A stretch of DNA of 64,000 nt from Oceanipulchritudo coccoides (GCF_010500615.1 NZ_JAAGNX010000001.1:434001-498000), one strand, 5' to 3'. Shown: positions 9,521-19,464, numbered from the stretch's first letter. A program made the numbers and translations. Notes: generated by a model from the sequence alone, not told the origin.

Positions 9521-10783
9521 ATGAGCCAGGAAATTTTATCCGTTCTTGAATTCATGGAAAAGGAAAAGGGGATTCCGCGGGAAGACATGATATCCGCGAT
9601 CTCCAATGCTATCCGGAGTGCTGCCACGAAAGGTGTCAACGCAGGCCAGGAGCTGCGCATTGAGATCAACCCCAAAAGTGGGGCGCTGAAAGCTTGGTCA
9701 ATTCTGGAAGTTGTTGATTCTGTGGGAGATCCGCGTACTCAAATCCATATTGAGAAGGCCCGGCAATTGAATCCTGAAGCGGAAGTTGGGCTCTTCATCG
9801 AGAAGGAAGTTGATCCCGAGAGGCTTGGCCGAATTGCCGCTCAGACTGCCCGGCAGACAATCATGCAGCGCTTGCGGCAGTTCGAGAAGGAACGCATTTA
9901 TGACGACTACAAGGACAATGTCGGCGATATTGTGACCGGTATTGTGCGTCGCCGTGAACGGGGTGACCTGATTGTCGATCTTGGCAAGGCTGAGGCAATG
10001 CTTCCGCCGCGCGAGCGCGTTCCCGGAGAAGACTATTCCCCGGGGGAGCGCATGCGCTGCCTGCTTCTGGCAATCGAGCCGACAAACCGTGGTCCGGAAT
10101 TGATTCTTTCCCGTGCAGCGGTTCGTTTTGTTCGTCGCCTTTTTGAGTTGGAAGTGGCGGAAATCCAGGACGGTACGGTTATCATCGAGGCAATTGCCCG
10201 TGAGCCCGGGTACCGGACAAAGATCGCTGTCAGCAGCAAGGACCCCAAAGTGGATCCAGTCGGTGCCTGCGTGGGTGCCCGCGGTGCCCGTGTGAAGAGT
10301 ATTGTCCGCGAGCTTGGGGGTGAGAAGATTGATATTGTGAAGTTCAGCAGCGATCCGCTGGAACTCCTTCACGAAGCGATCAAGCCAGCCGTTCCGCTCA
10401 ATATCAAGGTGGACGAGCTCAATAAGCGCATTTATTTTGAAGTCAGTGAGGATAACCTGAGCATTGCCATTGGGCGTCGCGGCCAGAATGCCCGCCTGAC
10501 ATCCCGCCTTCTCGGCTGGAAGTTGGACATTTCGAAGGAAGAGGTGACTGAAGTCGGCTTTGATGAGCGGATGAAGAACGCCATCAAGGGTTGGGAAGGT
10601 GTCCAGGGTATTTCTGACGAACTGGCGGCATTCCTTGTTCAGCATGGTCTGGTCAGTCCTGAGGCCTTTGAGGGGGTCGAGGCAAAGGACCTTGTCAAAC
10701 TCGGGTTCTCGGAAGAAGATGCCGGTCAGGTTGTCAAGTTGGTTGATGCGCATCGAAGTGCCTCCAGCAGTGAGGCTGGTTGA
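9521..10783 (+). CDS. nusA: Transcription termination/antitermination factor NusA
   Basis: RNA-polymerase-binding factor that affects pausing, termination and antitermination. The 420-residue protein shows the N-terminal polymerase-binding domain (1-125), an S1 domain at about 130-200 ([31 protein letters not shown]), and KH domains with [26 protein letters not shown] and [25 protein letters not shown] short C-terminal helix-hairpin region follows (residues about 360-415). The ATG at 9521 is preferred because [11 protein letters not shown] is the typical NusA start; an upstream GTG in frame lies inside the terminator hairpin. It begins a long plus-strand run with infB, rbfA, nrnA, truB and ribF. 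rimP, the usual first gene, is not here. Confidence 0.96.
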   Translation: MSQEILSVLEFMEKEKGIPREDMISAISNAIRSAATKGVNAGQELRIEINPKSGALKAWSILEVVDSVGDPRTQIHIEKARQLNPEAEVGLFIEKEVDPERLGRIAAQTARQTIMQRLRQFEKERIYDDYKDNVGDIVTGIVRRRERGDLIVDLGKAEAMLPPRERVPGEDYSPGERMRCLLLAIEPTNRGPELILSRAAVRFVRRLFELEVAEIQDGTVIIEAIAREPGYRTKIAVSSKDPKVDPVGACVGARGARVKSIVRELGGEKIDIVKFSSDPLELLHEAIKPAVPLNIKVDELNKRIYFEVSEDNLSIAIGRRGQNARLTSRLLGWKLDISKEEVTEVGFDERMKNAIKGWEGVQGISDELAAFLVQHGLVSPEAFEGVEAKDLVKLGFSEEDAGQVVKLVDAHRSASSSEAG

Positions 10784-10837
10784 GGATCATCCATCGGTTT
10801 TGGCAGCGAGGCAGGCAAACAGGAGATTTAGTAATTT

Positions 10838-13318
10838 ATGAGTGTTCGGATATATCAGCTATCTAAGGAAATCGGGATGGAGAATGCCGAGCTAATCGCG
10901 CTTTTGAAAGAGCGGGGTTACGAGGTAAAAAGCGCCTCCAGTACCGTTGACAATATTTCCGCGGAAAGCCTTCGCGAGGAGTTTGGGCCCAAGCCGGAAG
11001 AATCTGAGGGCGCAGCGCCTGAAGAGGAGAAAGCGGAAGCGCCTCCTGTGGAGGTCAAGATTGTCCCTCCCTCCGGTGCCATTGTCCGCTCCAAGGAAGA
11101 CATTGAGCGTGAGCGTCGCGAACGGGAGGAAGAGGAAGAGGCCAAGCGCAAGGCTGAAGCTCCTGCGCCACCCGTGCCGGCTCCGAACCCCGGAAAAACC
11201 CCGCCGCCATTGCCGCGTTCTCCTGGCGTCATCCGACGCACCGTGACCCCTTCGCCGCTAAGCGGTGGAACGACTCCGAAGGTTGCCCCCAAGGCTCCTA
11301 TTTTGCGTACGGATTTGCCAAAGCAAGAGGTTTCGGCAAAGGAAGTTGCGGAGGAAAAACCCACTATTGCCGCCTCGGCACCTACCACGAAAAGCCCTCC
11401 TCCTATTGTCCCTCCAGCTAAAAAGGGACCCCCGCCGATTGCCCCGCCAAGTTTCTCCAAGCCAGAGCCCGAAGCTGCGGTCGATGAAACTCCCTCCGAG
11501 GAAGCACCGGTCGAGGAGGTTGAATCTGAACCGGCTGACAATTTGATACCACTTCAGGTGCGCTCGCCCATTGTCGTAAGGGACTTCGCACTGCAAATTG
11601 GCCGCAAGCCCTTCCAGCTGATTTCCGAGCTCATGGAAATGAGCATTTTTGCCTCCATGAATTCCTCCATTGAGGAAGACGTTGCCCAGCGCCTGGCCAA
11701 GATCCACGGATTTGCCCTTGAGGTTCGCCACCGCGGTGAAGGCGGTGCAGCAGGCGAGGCTGAAAAGGTTGTGGAGGAGAAGAAGCCGGCACGGGAAATG
11801 GTTCCGCGCCCGCCAGTCGTTTGTATCCTGGGACACGTTGACCATGGAAAAACCACTCTCCTGGACACGATTCGGAAGGCCAATGTTGTCTCTTCCGAGG
11901 CAGGTGGAATTACCCAGCATATCGGTGCTTATCAAGTCACGCACAAAGACAAGTTAATCACTTTTATCGATACACCCGGACACGCGGCATTCAGCAACAT
12001 GCGTGCCCGTGGAGCCAGAACGACCGATATTGCGGTCCTTGTCGTTGCGGCTGATGACGGCTTTATGCCACAGACTGATGAAGCTCTCGGGCATGCCCGT
12101 GTCTCCAAAGTTCCAGTGGTCGTCGCCATTAACAAGATGGATGCCCCGGGTGCCAATGTGGACAAGGTTCTGCGCCAGATGCAGGAACGTGATCTTGCAC
12201 CTGAGGATTGGGGCGGAGAAACGCTTTACGCAAAGGTCTCCGCGCTCAAGGGCGAGGGGATCGAGGATATTCTTGAAGCAATTGTGCTCCAGGCGGATGT
12301 GACCGAGACAATCGTCGCGGATCCAAAGGGGGAAGTCGAAGGGGTCATCGTTGAGGCTCAAAAAGAGCTCGGCCGCGGGTCCACCGCTTCTGCCATTATC
12401 CAGCAGGGAACTTTGAAGCCTGGCATGGCGCTTGTTTGTGGTGAAAACTACTGTCGCGTTCGCCAGTTGATAAATGACAAGGGCGAGCAAATCAAGGAGG
12501 CGGGGCCTTCTTCGCCAGTGAAGATTGTCGGCTGGTCGGGTCCTCCGGATGCCGGTGACTTCTTCAAGGTTGTCAAAAATGAGCGCGAAGCGAAGAAGCA
12601 TGCCGAAGCAAACGAACTGGATCGCAAGAAACTTGAGGCAACTCAATTGCAGGAGCGTGGATCGACATCAGTGGATGATCTTTTTGCGGCTATTGAAAAG
12701 ACCCAGAAGAAGAGTTTTACTGTACTAGTGAAAGCGGATGTCTACGGAACCGCGGAAGCTTTGGCGACAAGCCTGCAGAGTATCAAGAGCGAAAAGATCG
12801 ACCTCGAAGTTGTTGATATGGGCGTTGGCGATATCACGCGTAACGATGTCCTCATGTCGAGCGCTGCGAAGGCCACAATCATCGGCTTCAATGTCGGCAT
12901 TGAAAATGGCGTGACCAGTGTGGCAAAGCACCACGGGGTGAACCTGATCCAGCACAATATCATTTATGAGCTGATCACGCAGGTTAAGGACGCAATGACT
13001 GACATGCTTGATCCCGAGCTGCGAGAGAACAAGATTGGTGCAGCTGAAATCCGTCAGGTCTTCCCGGTCGGGAAAGGCGTCGTCGCTGGTTGTATGGTCA
13101 CTGAAGGCCGGATCCAGCGGGACTCCATTGCTCGCCTTGTGCGCGGTGGAGAAGTTGTTGCGGAATCGAAGATTTCAACCCTCAAGCGCTTCAAGGATGA
13201 CGTCACTGAAGTGCGCGCGGGCTACGAGTGTGGTATCCAGATTGATGGATACAATGCCTATGAGGAGAAAGACATCATCGAAGTCTTTGAAATCCTGAAA
13301 ATCAAACCGGACTTATAG
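10838..13318 (+). CDS. infB: Translation initiation factor IF-2
   Basis: GTPase that delivers fMet-tRNA to the 30S subunit. The 826 residues comprise a short IF2_N helix bundle (1-45, [23 protein letters not shown]), a long low-complexity Pro/Glu/Lys linker (50-240), a second IF2_N-like domain (about 243-296), the G domain with GHVDHGKT at 332-339, DTPGHAAF at 378-385 and NKMD at 432-435, then domains II to IV. A ribosome-binding site AGGAGA lies about 12 bases upstream of the ATG. The linker is repetitive at the DNA level (Pro and Glu codons), which is normal for the family. Confidence 0.97.
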   Translation: MSVRIYQLSKEIGMENAELIALLKERGYEVKSASSTVDNISAESLREEFGPKPEESEGAAPEEEKAEAPPVEVKIVPPSGAIVRSKEDIERERREREEEEEAKRKAEAPAPPVPAPNPGKTPPPLPRSPGVIRRTVTPSPLSGGTTPKVAPKAPILRTDLPKQEVSAKEVAEEKPTIAASAPTTKSPPPIVPPAKKGPPPIAPPSFSKPEPEAAVDETPSEEAPVEEVESEPADNLIPLQVRSPIVVRDFALQIGRKPFQLISELMEMSIFASMNSSIEEDVAQRLAKIHGFALEVRHRGEGGAAGEAEKVVEEKKPAREMVPRPPVVCILGHVDHGKTTLLDTIRKANVVSSEAGGITQHIGAYQVTHKDKLITFIDTPGHAAFSNMRARGARTTDIAVLVVAADDGFMPQTDEALGHARVSKVPVVVAINKMDAPGANVDKVLRQMQERDLAPEDWGGETLYAKVSALKGEGIEDILEAIVLQADVTETIVADPKGEVEGVIVEAQKELGRGSTASAIIQQGTLKPGMALVCGENYCRVRQLINDKGEQIKEAGPSSPVKIVGWSGPPDAGDFFKVVKNEREAKKHAEANELDRKKLEATQLQERGSTSVDDLFAAIEKTQKKSFTVLVKADVYGTAEALATSLQSIKSEKIDLEVVDMGVGDITRNDVLMSSAAKATIIGFNVGIENGVTSVAKHHGVNLIQHNIIYELITQVKDAMTDMLDPELRENKIGAAEIRQVFPVGKGVVAGCMVTEGRIQRDSIARLVRGGEVVAESKISTLKRFKDDVTEVRAGYECGIQIDGYNAYEEKDIIEVFEILKIKPDL

Positions 13319-13325
13319 GAGACGG

Positions 13326-13691
13326 ATGGGTCAGCGCGTTGTTCGAGTCAACGAATTGCTCAAACGGGAGATTAGCCACATTCTCCACACCCGCTATCAG
13401 GCGGAGACTGTGGAGGTTTCGATTCTCTCCGTTGATGTGTCTCCGAACCTGCGTTCGGCGAAGGTGTTTTTCGCTACACATGGTGACCCTGCCATTCGCG
13501 AACGCGCAGAGCGGTTTTTCTCACGCCATCATGAATCAATCCGCCGGGAGATGGCCAAGGCAGTTACCTTGAAATTCCTCCCGCACCTTGAATTCATTTA
13601 TGACAAGGGGGCGGATTACGGGGAGAAATTGAATCAATTACTGGATGATCTTGGACTTGAGGGAGAGACCTTCCCCGAGCCTGAGGATTAA
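13326..13691 (+). CDS. rbfA: Ribosome-binding factor A
   Basis: Small KH-fold protein that binds the 30S subunit and helps 16S 5'-end maturation. At 121 residues it has normal length, with RVNELLKREISHIL at the N-terminus and the family pattern VSPNLRSAKVFF, followed by LPHLEFIYDKGADYGEKLNQLL. The ATG at 13326 is preceded by AGGAGA, and the gap from the infB stop is 7 bases, so the two are translated from one message. Confidence 0.92.
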   Translation: MGQRVVRVNELLKREISHILHTRYQAETVEVSILSVDVSPNLRSAKVFFATHGDPAIRERAERFFSRHHESIRREMAKAVTLKFLPHLEFIYDKGADYGEKLNQLLDDLGLEGETFPEPED

Positions 13692-13707
13692 AAAAACCTG
13701 AACTTTT

Positions 13708-14709
13708 ATGGCACTATATTTTCCAAAACATTCCGCCGCATTCACAAAGGCGATAGAGGCAATCCGGGGACGTCCGGTTGCCGTTCTGGGCCATGTCCGG
13801 CCTGACGGGGACTGCATCGGGTCGCAGGTCGCAGTCGCCCGTGTTCTTCGCGAGCTGGGATTTGATGCAGTTTGTTACAACCATCACAGGGTTCCTTCAA
13901 ACTGCGCCTCCTTTGTCGGGGATACACCGTTCTTTGTTGATGAGGACGGTGTTGATTCTTCCCGTGTGGCCATCTCCGTGGACTGTGCAGACCGCAAGCG
14001 GCTCGGGCCAGTATTGCAGGAAGCGTACCCTGAAGTCTACCTGAACATTGACCACCACATTTCCAATTCCCTCTATGCAGAGCATAATATCATTGAGGGA
14101 ACAGCTTCCGCCACGGGCGAAATTCTTGGCGGGATTTTTCTAGATAATGATCTGACCGTCGACGAGGTAACGGCGCAGGCATTGTATGTAGGAATCGCTA
14201 CAGACACAGGGCAGTTCCGGTTTGCCTCGACAACACGGGACACTTTCGAGATCTGCTGTCATCTGATGGAGCGGGGAGCCGATCCGGCTGCTGCTGCCAT
14301 GGAACTCTACGAGCGTGAAAGCCCGGCCAAACTGGCCTTGCTGCAGCGTTTTCTTGCCAGTTTCCGCTACCTCTGCGACGGGCGTGCCTGCGTTGGAATC
14401 ATCGACAAGGAAGCATGGGCAGCCACTGGAGCGACCAAGGAAGATACAGAAGGGTTGGTCGATTACGCCCGGTCTATCGAAGGTGTTGAAATTGGTGTGC
14501 TTCTGGAGGAAATGGATGGCACAATGAAAGGGAGTTTCCGTGCCAAGGATCCCGTACACCGCGTGGACCAATTGGCGATACAGTTCAATGGCGGCGGGCA
14601 TGCCTGCGCTGCCGGCTTTAATCCGGAGTCCACACTTGATGAATTTTACCCGCGTCTTGTTGACGCCCTTGAAACCCATTTTGCTTCACTGAAGGAGACA
14701 TCCCAATGA
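13708..14709 (+). CDS. nrnA: DHH/DHHA1 phosphoesterase, NrnA-like (nanoRNase / pAp phosphatase)
   Basis: Predicted Mn-dependent enzyme that degrades very short oligoribonucleotides and/or 3'-phosphoadenosine 5'-phosphate. The 333 residues contain GHVRPDGDCIGS near 27-38, the SVDCAD strand near 90-95, the DHH motif in NIDHHISN near 113-120, TDTGQFRF near 165, and the C-terminal DHHA1 motif FNGGGHACAAGF near 295. The position between rbfA and truB is a classic setting for nrnA. No strong ribosome-binding site is seen. The stop overlaps the truB start as ATGA, so translation is probably coupled. The choice between nanoRNase and pAp phosphatase activity cannot be made from sequence. Confidence 0.88.
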   Translation: MALYFPKHSAAFTKAIEAIRGRPVAVLGHVRPDGDCIGSQVAVARVLRELGFDAVCYNHHRVPSNCASFVGDTPFFVDEDGVDSSRVAISVDCADRKRLGPVLQEAYPEVYLNIDHHISNSLYAEHNIIEGTASATGEILGGIFLDNDLTVDEVTAQALYVGIATDTGQFRFASTTRDTFEICCHLMERGADPAAAAMELYERESPAKLALLQRFLASFRYLCDGRACVGIIDKEAWAATGATKEDTEGLVDYARSIEGVEIGVLLEEMDGTMKGSFRAKDPVHRVDQLAIQFNGGGHACAAGFNPESTLDEFYPRLVDALETHFASLKETSQ

Positions 14710-15428
14710 GTTCAGCCAATTCATATGAAGGCGTTTTGTTGATCGATAAGCCCGATGGAATGACGTCCCATGACGTCGTCGACAAGGTTCGCCATAAACT
14801 TAAGATGAAACGTGTCGGACATGCCGGGACGCTTGATCCGAACGCTACCGGTTTGTTGATCATTCTTGTCGGGAAGGCCACCAAGCTTTCCCAGTTCCTC
14901 ATGGGGCTGGACAAGACCTACGAGGGGGTCATTACATTCGGCGTCGCGACGACGACTCAGGATGTGGAAGGGGAGGTTGTCTCCGAGCAGCCCGTTCCGG
15001 AGTTGAGTGAAGACCAACTCAAGGAGGCGATGCAAACGTTCGTCGGTGACCAGTACCAGACGCCCCCCATGTTCTCAGCGAAGAAAATCGATGGGGTGGC
15101 CCTCTATAAACTGGCCCGCAAAGGCAAGACGGTTGAGCGTGAGCCAAGATTCATCCATATTTCCTCCTTTACTTTGGATAAATGGGAAACTCCGGACATG
15201 GAATTCACCCTCTCTTGCAGCAAGGGGACCTATGTTCGTACAGTGGCCAACGATTTGGGCGAGAAACTCGGTTGTGGCGGCTATTTGAAGGAGCTTCGCC
15301 GAACAGACATCGAGCGCTTCCATATCGAGGACTCCATTGAGCTTGAGACATTCCAGGACCTCCCTGTTGAGGAAATTAAAGGTTGGCTCATTCCTTCCTA
15401 CCAGGCTGTTCCCAGCAACGCCATTTAG
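14706..15428 (+). CDS. truB: tRNA pseudouridine-55 synthase
   Basis: Makes pseudouridine 55 in the T loop of elongator tRNAs. The 240-residue protein has the catalytic Asp at D44 in GHAGTLDPNATGLL, then KTYEGVITFG, and the KGTYVRTVANDLGEKLG motif near 175-190. It is on the short side because it lacks a C-terminal PUA domain, as in many bacteria. The ATG overlaps the nrnA stop by 4 bases. Confidence 0.95.
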   Translation: MSSANSYEGVLLIDKPDGMTSHDVVDKVRHKLKMKRVGHAGTLDPNATGLLIILVGKATKLSQFLMGLDKTYEGVITFGVATTTQDVEGEVVSEQPVPELSEDQLKEAMQTFVGDQYQTPPMFSAKKIDGVALYKLARKGKTVEREPRFIHISSFTLDKWETPDMEFTLSCSKGTYVRTVANDLGEKLGCGGYLKELRRTDIERFHIEDSIELETFQDLPVEEIKGWLIPSYQAVPSNAI

Positions 15429-15429
15429 T

Positions 15430-16431
15430 GTGTCCACTCACTCCTCCAGTTCCGAGAAGGACCGGTCCCCGGGATTGACCGCTTACCTGGGGAAACGAAT
15501 TCTGGAAGGTGGAACACTTGAACAACCAGTCCATCTGGCCATCGGCATGTTCGACGGAGTTCATGTCGGGCATCAGGCAGTCATTCATGAAGCCATTAAG
15601 GCCTCGCAGGCTCAACCGGGTTCCTTGTCGGGTGTTTTGACCTTTGATCCCCATCCGAGCCAGGTTCTGCGCCCCGATCAAGCAACCGCCTTGTTGATGC
15701 CGCTTGAACAACGTGTCGAGCGGATGCTTGAAGTGGGGATCGACAAAGTGTTTGTTTTTCCTTTCACGCGTGAGTTTGCCGCGGGGGAAGCTTCAGAGTT
15801 TGTTCCGACCCTTCGGTCATGGTTTCCCATGCTGAAAAGTCTCTATGTTGGCGAAAACTTCCGCTTTGGAGCAATGCGTAGTGGAAATGTCGATACGCTT
15901 ACTGAAACAGCTGGCCCGTTGGACATACGGGTGGGTGTGCTAAGACGCAAAAGCTATCAAGGTGAGCCGATTAGCAGCAGTGCCATTCGCGCATCCCTTG
16001 CCCAAGGGGAAATGTCAGCTGTAAATTCCATGCTCGGATCTCCCTACAGGATCAGTGGCACCATTATTGCAGGCAAGAAGGTTGGACGCGGGCTTGGTTT
16101 TCCGACCGTTAATATTTCATGGAATCCGGAGGCCCTTCCACGTTTGGGCGTCTATCGGGTGGAGGCTTCAGATATGGCATCCGGGGATAAGTTTTGTGGC
16201 ATCGCCAACTATGGCTTGCACCCGACTGTGTCCGAGGCCGCATCGCCTTTGCTTGAGGTGCACTTCCTGGATGGATCGGAATTTCCGACAACTGGAGACA
16301 AACTCGAGGTTTCTCTTCTCGAATTTATCCGTCCGGAGATGAAATTTTCCTCAATGGAAGCCCTCCAGGAACAGATCCGGCGGGATGTTGAGGCGGTCAA
16401 GGCAAAGGACGCCGACACAAACCCCGGATGA
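15430..16431 (+). CDS. ribF: Bifunctional riboflavin kinase / FAD synthetase
   Basis: Converts riboflavin to FMN and FMN to FAD. The N-terminal nucleotidyltransferase half has GMFDGVHVGHQAVI with the HxGH-type motif, and LYVGENFRFGAMRSGN. The C-terminal kinase half has GRGLGFPTVNI and GVYRVEA. I chose the GTG at 15430-15432, directly after the truB stop at 15426-15428, which gives 333 residues and about 30 residues before the fold. An open frame upstream runs inside truB and is unlikely to be translated. The 3' end overlaps the next gene as ATGA. Confidence 0.92.
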   Translation: MSTHSSSSEKDRSPGLTAYLGKRILEGGTLEQPVHLAIGMFDGVHVGHQAVIHEAIKASQAQPGSLSGVLTFDPHPSQVLRPDQATALLMPLEQRVERMLEVGIDKVFVFPFTREFAAGEASEFVPTLRSWFPMLKSLYVGENFRFGAMRSGNVDTLTETAGPLDIRVGVLRRKSYQGEPISSSAIRASLAQGEMSAVNSMLGSPYRISGTIIAGKKVGRGLGFPTVNISWNPEALPRLGVYRVEASDMASGDKFCGIANYGLHPTVSEAASPLLEVHFLDGSEFPTTGDKLEVSLLEFIRPEMKFSSMEALQEQIRRDVEAVKAKDADTNPG

Positions 16432-17690
16432 TCGGGAAACGCTTGATTCTCGTTGCGGTGGAAAGGCATTTTTGGCTCAATAGACCCATGTTCAGATCCT
16501 TCCAGTCCATGGCCTCTCTGGCACTTGCCCTGATCGGGGTTTCCCCGGTGATGATGGGCGAGGAGGTCACCTGGATCTTTGAAGGATTGGTGACAAAAGC
16601 GGATCCAGTCCTTGCACCTGACCTGAAGAGCGGCTGGGTTCTTTCCGGAAGTTTTCTCCTGGATCCGCTTGCCATGGAGGAAGATACGGCTCTCGCAACT
16701 GAGCGTGCGGGGCGCCTCACTGAAGGGGTTTCCAATGCTGAGCTGACAATAGATTTATATTACCAAGTACACTTTCAGGGGTTGCAGGTGCCGGGCATTG
16801 CCGGATTTGATTATCAAAACGACGATCCCGAAGAAAATGGAAGAGACTTGATCGGATGGTTTTTCCCCATGCGCGGGAATTTGAAGGAAACCGACTGGTC
16901 GCTCCGCTGGCTGCAGATCTGGCTTCTTGATTCAGAAGGTAAAATGATCAGGACGACACCGCCCCCCATTCCTCCAGCAGGATTTCAATGGCGAGGCAGT
17001 TGGTTTCGGTTGATCCTTGTAAACGAGGATGGAGAAGAGGCTTTTGTTGAAGGAAGTCTGGAATTTTTCTCTCCCGAAACGGCATTGGAAGACGACGAAG
17101 AAGAGAAACTCTGGGATACCATTGTCGCCGACCTTGGCAACCAACTGGTAAAACGGGATGCCCGTATTGAGGGCCTGCAAAATGAGTTGGAAGAGACCCG
17201 GGCAAGGTTGGACAGTCTCCGGAGAATGGTGGATCTGCTCGTTGAAGAGCGCGCAAGCCTGCAGAAGGAAAACGCGCTACTCGCGGAAAAGGCCCAGCCG
17301 GATAATGCGGAGATTGAGGAAAAGTTGGCCAACCTGACAGCCGAAAAGGCACTGGCAGAACAAAATCTTGAGGATTTGCAGGATCGTAATCTGGCCCTTG
17401 CAGAGACTCTGGGTGAGTCTGAACGGGAACGCAGGCGCCTTTTGGCTCAGCTGGAAGATCTGGAGCTGGCGAGCAAGGCCCCGGATCCCTCAGCTGAAGC
17501 AATGCAGGGAGAGATTCAGTCGCCAGAAGGCACAGGAACAGGAACCATCACCGTTTATGAGCAGCCGATGGTGATTGAAAAACCGGTTGTCATGCCGACA
17601 GAACCCGTGGAGACATCTCTTCCCCCAACCACCAAGCCTCCACGGGAAAGCGAGCGCCGGTCACGATTTGGACCGCGGAAATTCCGCTAA
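16428..17690 (+). CDS. Exported coiled-coil protein of unknown function
   Basis: I do not recognise a family. The ATG at 16428 overlaps the ribF stop. An internal ATG at 16488 gives a cleaner signal peptide (MFRSFQSMASLALALIGVSPVMMG), so the real start may be there (400 residues rather than 420). The following about 180 residues look like a beta-rich domain resembling PEP-CTERM-associated surface proteins (TWIFEGLVTKADP, GSFLLDP), but no sorting motif is present. Residues about 225-355 are strongly heptad-like, Glu/Leu/Arg-rich coiled coil. The tail is Pro/Thr-rich and ends in a basic SRFGPRKFR. It is likely periplasmic or envelope-associated. Its place in the ribF-IMPase run may simply reflect readthrough. 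Confidence 0.7.
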   Translation: MIGKRLILVAVERHFWLNRPMFRSFQSMASLALALIGVSPVMMGEEVTWIFEGLVTKADPVLAPDLKSGWVLSGSFLLDPLAMEEDTALATERAGRLTEGVSNAELTIDLYYQVHFQGLQVPGIAGFDYQNDDPEENGRDLIGWFFPMRGNLKETDWSLRWLQIWLLDSEGKMIRTTPPPIPPAGFQWRGSWFRLILVNEDGEEAFVEGSLEFFSPETALEDDEEEKLWDTIVADLGNQLVKRDARIEGLQNELEETRARLDSLRRMVDLLVEERASLQKENALLAEKAQPDNAEIEEKLANLTAEKALAEQNLEDLQDRNLALAETLGESERERRRLLAQLEDLELASKAPDPSAEAMQGEIQSPEGTGTGTITVYEQPMVIEKPVVMPTEPVETSLPPTTKPPRESERRSRFGPRKFR

Positions 17691-17695
17691 CGGCC

Positions 17696-18490
17696 ATGGA
17701 TACGGCCTTCAGACATCGAGTGAATGCGGCACGGGTCGCGATTCGCAATCAGACCGGTTTTTTCAATCAACAGAGAGGGCGTGTTTCCTCTGAATGGAAG
17801 CCCGATGAAACCCGGGTCACTTTTGCTGATTTTGCCATTTCTGAGAAGATCTGTGAAGAGCTGCGTCGCTCCTTCCCGGATGACCAGTTCCTGTCCGAGG
17901 AATCCGGTTTGCTGGATGAGGTCGTTCCAGTGGAATCACGATATTCATGGGTGCTTGATCCGATCGACGGAACCAACAACTACGCCTTGGGCATGTCCGC
18001 TTGTGCTATTTCCCTGGCCCTTATGAAACAGGGCCATCCGGTCTATGGATTGATCTACGATGGGAGTACCGGAGAATTACTGGAAGGAGGCTCGGGCAGG
18101 CCAATCCTTGTTGATGGTAAGAAATTTACCCCGGCAAACCGGCCTTTTGAGAAGCGGACCAGCATCATTGCCCTCCATTTCCCGCTCCCGGCCGGCCGTC
18201 CGCGCCAATTCGAAGCTCTTCTTGAGACCTATCGGGTCCGCAGCCTCGGCAGTGCCTCGCTCCATCTGGCATATGTCGCCCTGGGACGCATTGACGGGGT
18301 TATTGATGAACGGGTCAGGATTTGGGACGTCGCTGCCGCTTGCGCACTAATTGAGGCCAGTGGGCGAAAAATTATCTACATGGATGAGAATCCGTTTCCC
18401 ATGAAAGCGTTTGAATCAAACGGCGCTTTCATCCGCTACGCAGCTGGGAGCGAGGGCTTTTTGACAGCCGTGCAAAATTGGCTTGGCTGA
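17696..18490 (+). CDS. Inositol monophosphatase family phosphatase
   Basis: Mg-dependent phosphatase of the IMPase/FIG superfamily (264 residues). The metal-binding residues are visible: E68/E69 in FLSEESG, D88 and D91 in WVLDPIDGTNNY, and D211 in IWDVAAA. Substrates in this family include inositol phosphate, histidinol phosphate, pAp and sugar phosphates, and the sequence does not decide among them. An IMPase-type histidinol-phosphate phosphatase is possible, because hisI is present elsewhere in the window, but not in this operon. The start lies 5 bases after the preceding stop. Confidence 0.88.
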   Translation: MDTAFRHRVNAARVAIRNQTGFFNQQRGRVSSEWKPDETRVTFADFAISEKICEELRRSFPDDQFLSEESGLLDEVVPVESRYSWVLDPIDGTNNYALGMSACAISLALMKQGHPVYGLIYDGSTGELLEGGSGRPILVDGKKFTPANRPFEKRTSIIALHFPLPAGRPRQFEALLETYRVRSLGSASLHLAYVALGRIDGVIDERVRIWDVAAACALIEASGRKIIYMDENPFPMKAFESNGAFIRYAAGSEGFLTAVQNWLG

Positions 18491-18545
18491 TTGGCGGACC
18501 CTGCCACGCTGGGAGCATCAATTTCTGAACAGGAGAGGTTTTATT

Positions 18546-19415
18546 ATGAAGGTATATTTAAATGGACAATTCGTAGATTCCGCTGAAGCCACGGTTTCAG
18601 TGTTTGACCATGGTCTCCTTTATGGAGATGGCATTTTTGAAGGTATCCGCCTTTACAAGGGATGTGTCTTCAAGCTGGACGAACATCTGGACAGGCTGGA
18701 AAAATCAGCCAAGGCAATCCTCCTGAGGATGCCGTGGAGCCGTGAACAGTTGGCGGAGGCCGTTTGTGAATCCTGCCGGGTGAACAATCTGGAGGACGGA
18801 TACATCCGCCTGGTGGTGACCCGTGGAGTGGGCTCGCTGGGCCTGAGCCACTTGAGCTGCAAGGATCCGCAGCTGATCATCATTGCCGACAAGATCACTC
18901 TTTATCCGGAGGAGCATTATACGCAGGGGCTGAAAATCATCACATCCCCCACGCGCCGCATCAATCCGGCCGCCCTCGCACCAATGGTGAAGTCACTTAA
19001 CTACCTGAACAATATTCTCGCCAAGGCCGATGCCAACCAGGCGGGTTGTCTTGAGGCAATCATGTTGAACGACCAGGGCTATGTTGCAGAGTGCACCGGA
19101 GACAATATTTTCATCCGCCATAAAGACAAATGGTTCACCCCGCCGACAGCCGCAGGCGCCCTCAAGGGAATTACCCGCGGTGCCGTCTTGGAAATAATGG
19201 AAAAGCTGGGGTATTCCTGTGAAGAGATGAATCTGACCCGTTACGATATCTGGACCGCAGACGAGATGTTTCTCACCGGCACAGCCGCGGAAGTGATTCC
19301 GGTTGTCGAGGTGGATAGCCGGACAATCGGGGAAGGGATTCCCGGAAAGCAGACCCATCAGCTTCTGGAAGCCTTTCATGACCTTGTCAGTAAAGATGGT
19401 GTAATGATTCGTTGA
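18546..19415 (+). CDS. ilvE: Branched-chain amino acid aminotransferase (class IV PLP enzyme)
   Basis: PLP-dependent transaminase of fold type IV, 290 residues. The opening MKVYLNGQFVDSAEATVSVFDHGLLYGDGIFEGIR is characteristic, the PLP-lysine is K149 in MVKSLNYLNN, and AECTGDNIFI and EMFLTGTAAEVIPV follow. The most likely reaction is the last step of Ile/Leu/Val synthesis; D-alanine aminotransferase or aminodeoxychorismate lyase are alternative members of the fold. The ATG at 18546 is preceded by AGGAGAGG. It is followed by a 49-base gap and then the mcsA block. Confidence 0.85.
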   Translation: MKVYLNGQFVDSAEATVSVFDHGLLYGDGIFEGIRLYKGCVFKLDEHLDRLEKSAKAILLRMPWSREQLAEAVCESCRVNNLEDGYIRLVVTRGVGSLGLSHLSCKDPQLIIIADKITLYPEEHYTQGLKIITSPTRRINPAALAPMVKSLNYLNNILAKADANQAGCLEAIMLNDQGYVAECTGDNIFIRHKDKWFTPPTAAGALKGITRGAVLEIMEKLGYSCEEMNLTRYDIWTADEMFLTGTAAEVIPVVEVDSRTIGEGIPGKQTHQLLEAFHDLVSKDGVMIR

Positions 19416-19452
19416 ACCCCTTATTCGACTGGAAATTTCGACGAATCCACCC

Positions 19453-19458
19453 TATCTT
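19453..19458 (+). promoter_or_regulatory. -10-like element directly upstream of mcsA
   Basis: TATCTT lies 6 bases before the ATG at 19465, which has no Shine-Dalgarno sequence. The spacing fits a leaderless transcript for the mcsA-mcsB-clpC block. No CtsR-type GGTCAAA heptad repeats are present in the 49-base gap. A clear -35 is not seen. Confidence 0.35.
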
Positions 19459-19464
19459 ATATAT

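Noticed and set aside
9698-10753. 351-codon open frame on the minus strand
   Set aside because: It lies wholly antisense to nusA, has no recognisable motif and reflects codon bias of the real gene.
11041-11560. Repeat-like Pro/Glu codon region as a tandem repeat or CRISPR
   Set aside because: It is the low-complexity linker of IF-2; no regular repeat/spacer pattern.
15337-15429. Extended N-terminus for RibF
   Set aside because: It would overlap truB by about 90 bases and adds residues unlike the family; the GTG at 15430 gives a normal start.
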